Part shown: positions 14,727 to 19,675 of the stretch, piece by piece
Numbering within the stretch: the stretch's first letter is position 1
Layout: each line of letters begins with the position of its first letter
NCBI GenBank assembly: GCA_025210575.1
Contig: JAOARK010000501.1
Location: 1-19,675, forward strand
DNA from: Schleiferiaceae bacterium
GTDB taxonomy: Bacteria; Bacteroidota; Bacteroidia; Flavobacteriales; Schleiferiaceae
Reading direction: 5' to 3'
Length of the DNA: 19,675 nucleotides
Translations under genes and position numbers: made by a program
The notes under the pieces: model-generated
The model's input: only the letters and a program-made list of their open reading frames with translations
Told to the model about the DNA's origin: nothing
Databases searched by the model: none

Positions 14727-16207
14727 TACTCAACAGAGTAAGTTGTGCCATCTTTTCCGTCCTTCAGCATAATTCCGCCATCAGCAAGTTTATCTCTTAT
14801 CTCATCGCTTAATGCCCAGTTCTTATCTGCACGTGCTCCCATTCTAAGGTCGATTAAAACCTGAACCGCAGCATCCAACTTATCTGCATTTCCTTCTTGG
14901 GGCAATTGCAGCGCAAGCACATCAAAGAAAAACGCATTCATTGTAGAAGATAAAATCTCAAGATCTGAGGCGGTAATTTTCAACTTCCCATCAGAAATTC
15001 CATTGATAAACTTGGCCGCCTCAAACATTTGAGCAATGGCCATAGGCGTATTGAAATCATCATTCATTACTCCATAAAGAGTATCCACCCAGCTGGCAAC
15101 ATCTAAACCTTCTGTTGTTTTAGAAACTTGTAAACTTTGCATTTTCTTCATGGCTTCCGTGAGACGGATATATCCTTTCTCAGCGGCCACCAACGCATCA
15201 TTAGAAAAGTCTAAAACACTTCTGTAATGAGCCTGCATCATGAAAAATCGGACAACCGAAGGATGGAATCCTTTTTCCAAAATGGTATTATCACCAGAAA
15301 ACAGCTCCTCAGGTAGTATCGTGTTTCCGGTAGACTTACTCATACGTTTTCCGTTCAAGGTCAGCATATTTCCATGCAACCAATACTTTACCGAATGTGC
15401 TCCATGCGTAGCATGATTTTGAGCAATTTCACATTCATGATGGGGAAACTTCAAATCCATTCCTCCGCCATGAATATCAAATTGTTCTCCCAAATATTTT
15501 GTACTCATTACAGAGCACTCCAAGTGCCAGCCAGGAAATCCAACACCCCAAGGTGAAGGCCAGCGCATAATATGAGAAGGTGAAGCTTTTTTCCAAAGTG
15601 CAAAATCTAGGGGACTTCTTTTCTCCGATTGACCGTCCAACTCACGAGTCCCGGAAATAAGTTCCTCAATATTTCTACCCGACAAGATTCCGTAGTGCGC
15701 AGACTTATTGTATTTCTCCACATCAAAGTAAACCGAACCGTTTACCTCATAAGCCAATCCTTTCTCAAGGATGTCTTTTACCATTTCAATTTGCTCAATG
15801 ATGTGACCTGTGGCCGTAGGCTCAATGGATGGAGCATGTGCATTAAAAAGACTCATCACCTTTCTAAAACCAACGGTGTATTGTTGCACAATTTCCATCG
15901 GCTCTAACTGCTCAATTCTAGCCTTCTTGGCAATCTTATCTTCCCCTTCGTCTGCATCATTTTCTAAATGCCCAGCATCGGTTATGTTTCGCACATAGCG
16001 AACATTATAACCCAGATGTTCTAAATACCTGAACATCATGTCAAACGAAATGAACGTACGGCAGTTACCTAAATGCACATCGCTGTAAACCGTGGGTCCA
16101 CAAACGTACATTCCCACAAATGGAGAATTAATAGGAACAAACTCTTCTTTGTTTCCGGTCAACGAATTGTAAACCGTCAACTTGTTCTTTTCGTACAAGG
16201 GTGTCAT
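14726..16207 (-). CDS. cysS: Cysteine--tRNA ligase
   Basis: Class I aminoacyl-tRNA synthetase that charges tRNA-Cys; 493 residues, normal length. The Rossmann core has MYVCGPTVYSDVHLGNCRTF, giving the HIGH variant HLGN (45-48) and zinc ligand Cys36. The other predicted zinc ligands are Cys231 (HLECSVM), His256 (FPHHECE) and Glu260, matching the Cys-Cys-His-Glu site that selects cysteine. The KMSKS loop is RMSKS (288-292). The C-terminal helical anticodon-binding part includes MNDDFNTPMAIA and ends with RADKNWALSDEIRDKL and GTTYSVE. The ATG at 16207 gives the expected N-terminus. It lies 24 bases after folE and one base overlapping yidD, so folE-cysS-yidD looks like one transcript. Confidence 0.97.
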   Translation of the reverse strand: MTPLYEKNKLTVYNSLTGNKEEFVPINSPFVGMYVCGPTVYSDVHLGNCRTFISFDMMFRYLEHLGYNVRYVRNITDAGHLENDADEGEDKIAKKARIEQLEPMEIVQQYTVGFRKVMSLFNAHAPSIEPTATGHIIEQIEMVKDILEKGLAYEVNGSVYFDVEKYNKSAHYGILSGRNIEELISGTRELDGQSEKRSPLDFALWKKASPSHIMRWPSPWGVGFPGWHLECSVMSTKYLGEQFDIHGGGMDLKFPHHECEIAQNHATHGAHSVKYWLHGNMLTLNGKRMSKSTGNTILPEELFSGDNTILEKGFHPSVVRFFMMQAHYRSVLDFSNDALVAAEKGYIRLTEAMKKMQSLQVSKTTEGLDVASWVDTLYGVMNDDFNTPMAIAQMFEAAKFINGISDGKLKITASDLEILSSTMNAFFFDVLALQLPQEGNADKLDAAVQVLIDLRMGARADKNWALSDEIRDKLADGGIMLKDGKDGTTYSVE

Positions 16208-16231
16208 TTAAAAATATGTTGAAAGTGATAC

Positions 16232-16936
16232 TTAAGCGTCAAATTGGGTTTTCATATTGATGTAATCCAAAAACTCGCTTTTCTTTTCTGGATCCTTGAA
16301 TTCACCTCCGAACTCTGCGGTTACGGTGCTACTATCAATATCTCTAATTCCTCTAGAATTTACACACAAGTGTTTTGCATCTATAACACAAGCAACATCG
16401 TCAGTGCCTAATGCTTCTTGCATGGCTTTTACAATTTGCTTGGTTAACCTTTCTTGAACTTGAGGACGCTTAGCGAAATAGTCGACAATACGGTTCATTT
16501 TTGAAAGACCGATTACTTTTCCTTTAGAGATATAGGCTACATGTGCGCGACCCACAATAGGAAGAAAATGATGCTCGCAAGTAGAATATACCACGATATT
16601 TTTCTCTACCAGCATCTCGTTGTAGCGGTACAAGTTATTGAAAGTACTCATACTCGGCTTTCTTTTCGGATGTAAGCCTCCAAACGCCTCTTTCACGTAC
16701 ATTTTAGCTACACGTTTTGGAGTCCCAACCAAACTATCGTCAGTCAAGTCCATACCGAGTGCCTCCATAATACCACGCATGTGCTCTTCAATAACAGCTA
16801 TCTTCTCTTCATCAGATTTTTCAAATGCATCCTCACGCATGGGCGTTTCTATAGTGAAACTTTCATGTGCATCACCAATTTCTTGGTATTGATTCTCTAA
16901 ATCTGATAAATCTATATTCGTTTTGTTATCTGCCAT
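16232..16936 (-). CDS. folE: GTP cyclohydrolase I (type IA)
   Basis: Converts GTP to 7,8-dihydroneopterin triphosphate, the first step toward tetrahydrofolate and related pterins. The 234-residue protein has a variable acidic N-terminus (about 1-40) and then the T-fold catalytic domain. Zinc ligands are in place: Cys120 and His123 in YSTCEHHFLPI, and Cys191 in AKHLCV. Other marks are GTPKRVAKMY, GKVIGLSKMNRIVDYFA, RPQVQERLT and SRGIRDI. The intact zinc site shows the zinc-dependent FolE enzyme rather than the FolE2 type. It is the first gene of folE-cysS-yidD, with a -7 element 47 bases upstream, and is divergent from the epimerase operon. Confidence 0.97.
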   Translation of the reverse strand: MADNKTNIDLSDLENQYQEIGDAHESFTIETPMREDAFEKSDEEKIAVIEEHMRGIMEALGMDLTDDSLVGTPKRVAKMYVKEAFGGLHPKRKPSMSTFNNLYRYNEMLVEKNIVVYSTCEHHFLPIVGRAHVAYISKGKVIGLSKMNRIVDYFAKRPQVQERLTKQIVKAMQEALGTDDVACVIDAKHLCVNSRGIRDIDSSTVTAEFGGEFKDPEKKSEFLDYINMKTQFDA

Positions 16937-16982
16937 ATTCTCTCACTTATTCGCTTCTAAAAAGCTAATTTCTAAGAAGGGG

Positions 16983-16990
16983 CAAAATTA
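16983..16990 (-). promoter_or_regulatory. Bacteroidota -7 element of the folE-cysS-yidD operon
   Basis: On the - strand TAATTTTG is an exact TAnnTTTG match. Transcription would start about 16977, leaving a leader of about 40 bases before the folE ATG. The -33 region is only a T-run (TTTT, 17008-17011, spacing 17). Confidence 0.5.
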
Positions 16991-17044
16991 CCTTTTTAAT
17001 TGAATTGAAAACGAGGTAAAAAGCCAATAAAATAAAGCAATCAC

Positions 17045-17052
17045 TATGTTTG
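17045..17052 (+). promoter_or_regulatory. Bacteroidota -7 element of the epimerase operon
   Basis: TATGTTTG is an exact TAnnTTTG match followed by C, placed 26 bases before the ATG at 17079. It overlaps an in-frame ATG at 17046, which therefore cannot be the start if this promoter is real. No clear -33 element is visible at 17-23 bases upstream. Confidence 0.45.
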
Positions 17053-17078
17053 CATTCTTCGTTTTGACCCTGAGGTTT

Positions 17079-18188
17079 ATGATCAAAATAGTGAGCGTGG
17101 TTGGCGCTCGTCCACAATTCATTAAAGCCGCATCGCTTTCGCGGATATTTAAAAGCAACTTTGCCAACAAGGTAGAAGAGATACTTGTGCATACTGGACA
17201 ACACTATGACACCAAGATGAGTGATGTATTCTTTAATGAATTAGAAATCGAAAAGCCTCGATACAATTTAGGAGTGGGTTCTGGAAGTCATGCACATCAA
17301 ACTGGAGAAGCGTTAGTTCAGCTTGAAAGGGTATTGCAAGATGAAAACCCGGATGCGATGATTGTTTTTGGAGACACCAATGCAACACTCGCTGGAGCAT
17401 TGGCCGCTTCAAAAATGAAAATCCCTATTGCTCATGTTGAAAGTGGTTTGAGAAGCTTCAACATGAAAATGCCTGAAGAGGTAAATCGAGTTATTACCGA
17501 CTCTCTTTCCTCATTTTTATTTTGCCCTACCGAACAAGCCGTTAGAAACTTAAAGCATCTAGATTTTGACACTAAGAAAAAAGTGAGTGGATTAAACCCT
17601 CTTGTTTTGAATGTAGGTGATGTAATGTTTGACACGAGTTTATTTTATCGTCAAAAAGCATCTCGGTCAATCCTAGATGTTCTCGAAATAAAAGAAGGCC
17701 AATTTGTTTTGGCTACCATGCATAGAGATTTCAACACTGATAACAAGGAAAGGCTGAGCACAATCTTAAAAGCTTTAGATGAGCTAAGTTTACTCATTCC
17801 TATCATTCTTCCTCTTCATCCAAGAACAAAGTCAAAAATGGATGAAATGAAAATTCCAGCTCCAAAAAACTTAAGATTTATAGAGCCTGTTTCTTATTTG
17901 CAAATGCTTGCACTTGAAGATGGTGCAAAATTTATTGTCACCGATTCTGGAGGCGTACAGAAGGAAGCATTCTTTTTTGAAAAGCCAACGCTCATTCTTA
18001 GACACGAAACAGAATGGACCGAAATTGTAGACAATGGAAATGCCTTTCTCTGCGATGCCGATACTTTTAAAATTAAGCAAGCGTTTAGCTATTTGCTCGA
18101 AAATCCTAGTTTCACCTACCCTTCCTTTTACGGAAAAGGAAATGCAGCTGAACTGATTTGTAAAACTCTGGTAGACCATCTTTCATGA
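17079..18188 (+). CDS. wecB: UDP-N-acetylglucosamine 2-epimerase (non-hydrolysing) family protein
   Basis: A 369-residue cytoplasmic GT-B-fold epimerase. The characterised reaction interconverts UDP-GlcNAc and UDP-ManNAc. Relatives act on UDP-2,3-diacetamido sugars, so the exact substrate is open. Visible features are the N-terminal nucleotide loop VVGARPQFIKAA, HTGQHYD, IVFGDTNATLAGALAA (Asp99), IAHVESGLRSFN (Glu121), MPEEVNRVITD (Glu133/134), TMHR (His215), TDSGGVQKEA (288-297) and RHETEWTEIVDNGN. Asp99, Glu121, the PEE glutamate and His215 correspond to the catalytic residues known from Escherichia coli WecB. I start at ATG 17079 because homologues begin M-[IK]-I-x-x-VVG. The ATG at 17046 adds eleven hydrophobic residues and lies within a -7 promoter element. 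It overlaps the next gene by 4 bases and opens a polysaccharide-type operon. Confidence 0.9.
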   Translation: MIKIVSVVGARPQFIKAASLSRIFKSNFANKVEEILVHTGQHYDTKMSDVFFNELEIEKPRYNLGVGSGSHAHQTGEALVQLERVLQDENPDAMIVFGDTNATLAGALAASKMKIPIAHVESGLRSFNMKMPEEVNRVITDSLSSFLFCPTEQAVRNLKHLDFDTKKKVSGLNPLVLNVGDVMFDTSLFYRQKASRSILDVLEIKEGQFVLATMHRDFNTDNKERLSTILKALDELSLLIPIILPLHPRTKSKMDEMKIPAPKNLRFIEPVSYLQMLALEDGAKFIVTDSGGVQKEAFFFEKPTLILRHETEWTEIVDNGNAFLCDADTFKIKQAFSYLLENPSFTYPSFYGKGNAAELICKTLVDHLS

Positions 18189-19375
18189 TAAGTAGCTTAA
18201 AAAAATACCTTCATAATTTTCAAAACCTTTCTCTCGAGAAAGGTGGGCGAGAGTTATTGACACATGAATATCAACGTTACAAGAATTTCAGCAAAAAGGT
18301 TGAAAACATCTCTGAAGAGGATAAGCTAAATGCGATCCATAGAGCAGCTGAATGGTTCAAATTCAATCAAGGCGTTATGTCAGACAGCGGCTTTGGCACC
18401 TACTATTTTCAATGGGGATGGACCAGTTCATATCCTGAAACTACAGGTTATATTATCCCCACATTAATTCAATACGCAAACAACTTCGACAAACCTGAAT
18501 TTCTTGCCATTTCAAGAGCAGCTTTAGATTGGCTGTTAACCATTCAAAAACCAAGTGGAGGATGGCAAAGTGGTTATGTACATCAAGATCGTGAAGAGGT
18601 AGTATTCAACACTGGGCAGATCTTGAGAGGATTAGTTTCTGGTTATACCCAATTTGAAGAACAAAAATATTTAGATAGTGCCATTAAAGCTTGTGAATGG
18701 CTAATTAGCATACAAGACAAAGAAGGAAGTTTCAAAAATCACGTTTATCTCAATCAGGCCCGTGTATACGATAGTTACGTTGTAGCTCCCATGCTAGAGG
18801 TTTACACACATTGTGGAGATGACAGAATCAAAGATGCCGCTGTTAAGAATATAGAATGGATCATTTCTAAAAAACAAAATTCAAACGGATGGTTTACAGA
18901 TTGTGACAACACCATAAAAAGGAATCACAAACCCATTCTACACACCATTGCTTATACTGTTGACGGAATACTGGATTGCGCCCTAATACTGGAGAATCAA
19001 AAATTTCTTGAAGCTGCATCAAAGCCTGCGGATGTTCTGCTCGATCAATTTTTAAGCAAAGGTGAACTTGCAGGTCGGTTTGACAAAAACTGGAAAGGCA
19101 CGGAAAAAACCATCACTACAGGATGCGCTCAAATCTCAATTATTTGGGAAAAACTATATCAAAAAACAGGCGAAGAGAAATACAAAACTGGATATGAGAG
19201 AATGAACAAAAATCTCACTTTGTATGCTACGCGCGATATTGAAGAAAGTCAAAATACAAAAGGAGCTTTATTTGGATCATTTCCGTTTTGGGGACGTTAC
19301 GAGAGTTTCGCCTGTCCCAACTGGGCTACCAAGTATATGATGGATAGTTTAATGTTTGAAGTTGCTACTCAATGA
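18185..19375 (+). CDS. Alpha/alpha-toroid protein of unknown function in a glycan operon
   Basis: A 396-residue protein that I cannot assign to a reaction. It has no signal peptide and seems cytoplasmic. It is built from repeated helical units of about 50-60 residues, each with an A..W(L/I)..Q helix followed by a Gly-aromatic turn: AAEWFKFNQ (54-62), AALDWLLTIQ..GGW (112-127), ACEWLISIQ..GSF (169-183), NIEWIISKK..NGWF (222-237), and ADVLLDQF..GRF (282-299). Such an array predicts an (alpha/alpha) barrel, as in terpenoid cyclases, prenyltransferase beta subunits, and several sugar lyases, epimerases and glycoside hydrolases. Conserved-looking polar spots are SSYPETTGYI (81-90), GWQSGYVHQD (126-135) and RYESFACPNW (371-380). 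It overlaps both neighbours by 4 bases (ATGA). Context, a sugar epimerase and an AAC(3)-type acetyltransferase, points to surface glycan synthesis or modification. Confidence 0.75.
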   Translation: MISSLKKYLHNFQNLSLEKGGRELLTHEYQRYKNFSKKVENISEEDKLNAIHRAAEWFKFNQGVMSDSGFGTYYFQWGWTSSYPETTGYIIPTLIQYANNFDKPEFLAISRAALDWLLTIQKPSGGWQSGYVHQDREEVVFNTGQILRGLVSGYTQFEEQKYLDSAIKACEWLISIQDKEGSFKNHVYLNQARVYDSYVVAPMLEVYTHCGDDRIKDAAVKNIEWIISKKQNSNGWFTDCDNTIKRNHKPILHTIAYTVDGILDCALILENQKFLEAASKPADVLLDQFLSKGELAGRFDKNWKGTEKTITTGCAQISIIWEKLYQKTGEEKYKTGYERMNKNLTLYATRDIEESQNTKGALFGSFPFWGRYESFACPNWATKYMMDSLMFEVATQ

Positions 19376-19675
19376 GAGATTTGATCAGAAGGTTAGCACC
19401 GGCATTTCTCATCGAGAAATTTCGGGCAATTAAAAAAAAACGAACAAACAAAGCTTTAAATGCACAAAAAGAAGCTGGGCTTTCTTTGAGTGAAAATGAT
19501 TTAACCGAACAAATAAAAGCAATTGGAATCTCTAAAGGTGCCAGCGTTCTTCTGCATTGTGCCATGAGCAAAATGGGACATTTAGAAAATGGCCCACAAA
19601 CTGTGATCAACGGTTTTTTGAATGCAGTTGGCGAAGATGGAAATCTGCTCATGCCGACTTCACCTGTGAGTAAAT
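19372..19675 (+). CDS. AAC(3)-family N-acetyltransferase, N-terminal part (partial)
   Basis: Begins at ATG 19372, overlapping the previous stop by 4 bases, and runs off the window after 101 codons without a stop. After a basic, helical start of about 45 residues come LGISKGA-like IGISKGASVLLHCAMSKMG, ENGPQTVINGFLNAVG and EDGNLLMPTSPVS. These match the N-terminal pattern of the aminoglycoside 3-N-acetyltransferase family (GD-x-VLVHSS-x-S-x-LG, GG-x-x-TVI, G-x-LLMPT). The family uses acetyl-CoA. In polysaccharide gene clusters such members probably acetylate amino sugars rather than antibiotics, and the neighbouring sugar-nucleotide epimerase favours that reading (inference). The catalytic residues of the second half are outside the window. 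Confidence 0.8.
   Translation, partial: MRDLIRRLAPAFLIEKFRAIKKKRTNKALNAQKEAGLSLSENDLTEQIKAIGISKGASVLLHCAMSKMGHLENGPQTVINGFLNAVGEDGNLLMPTSPVSK

Noticed and set aside
17046..17078. N-terminal extension of the epimerase to ATG 17046
   Set aside because: The ATG is part of an exact -7 element, and homologues start at the position of 17079.
16965..17204. Open frame on the - strand across the folE/epimerase gap
   Set aside because: It lies mostly antisense to the epimerase, has no recognisable family or start signal, and crosses both promoter elements.
19372..19675. Antibiotic resistance gene, because of the AAC(3) family match
   Set aside because: Only the N-terminal part is visible, the family includes many non-resistance members, and the operon context is sugar metabolism.
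1..19675. tRNA, rRNA, CRISPR, IS element or prophage signals
   Set aside because: All gaps are under 150 bases and show no cloverleaf-like pattern, no repeat-spacer series, and no transposase, integrase or phage protein.

Overview
The window is chromosomal DNA from a member of the Bacteroidota, most likely Flavobacteriia/Flavobacteriales. The evidence is AT-rich coding sequence, few recognisable Shine-Dalgarno sites, several copies of the Bacteroidota -7 promoter element TAnnTTTG just upstream of starts, many Sec and lipoprotein signal peptides, and the family make-up (glutamine cyclotransferase lipoprotein, TPR-containing HisKA_3 kinase, lipoprotein FKBP, cysS-yidD pair). Species cannot be named from this alone. 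Genes are dense, no gap reaches 300 bases, and I see no rRNA, tRNA, CRISPR array, insertion sequence or phage gene.

Layout, left to right. (1) 1-1127, + strand: the 3' end of uvrA, overlapped by a glutaminyl-peptide cyclotransferase lipoprotein gene. (2) 1129-5544, - strand: a probable operon read as periplasmic helical protein of unknown function, then pfkA (ATP-type phosphofructokinase), then priA (replication restart helicase). (3) 5677-8188, + strand: menD and menB of menaquinone synthesis, overlapping by 8 bases. (4) 8252-10670: an H-NOX haem nitric-oxide sensor on + and a membrane histidine kinase with periplasmic TPRs on -, converging with 7 bases between them. (5) 10786-12877, + strand: an orphan peptide-type ABC substrate-binding lipoprotein and a lipoprotein FKBP prolyl isomerase, closed by a strong terminator that also serves the opposite strand. 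(6) 12926-14347, - strand: an nfeD-SPFH (stomatin-like) membrane pair. (7) 14481-16936, - strand: folE, cysS, yidD, with yidD overlapping the cysS stop by one base. (8) 17079-19675, + strand: the start of a surface-polysaccharide or glycoconjugate operon: a UDP-GlcNAc 2-epimerase-type enzyme, an uncharacterised alpha/alpha-toroid protein, and an AAC(3)-fold acetyltransferase cut by the window edge. These three genes overlap by 4 bases at each junction.

Most of the window is housekeeping. The two places most worth attention are the H-NOX/histidine-kinase pair beside menaquinone genes, a candidate NO-responsive respiratory signalling unit, and the toroid protein inside the glycan operon, whose reaction I cannot assign. 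Start codons were revised for six genes (priA, pfkA, the periplasmic protein, FKBP, the epimerase, and the AAC(3)-type gene at the edge) using promoter positions, signal peptides and gene overlaps.
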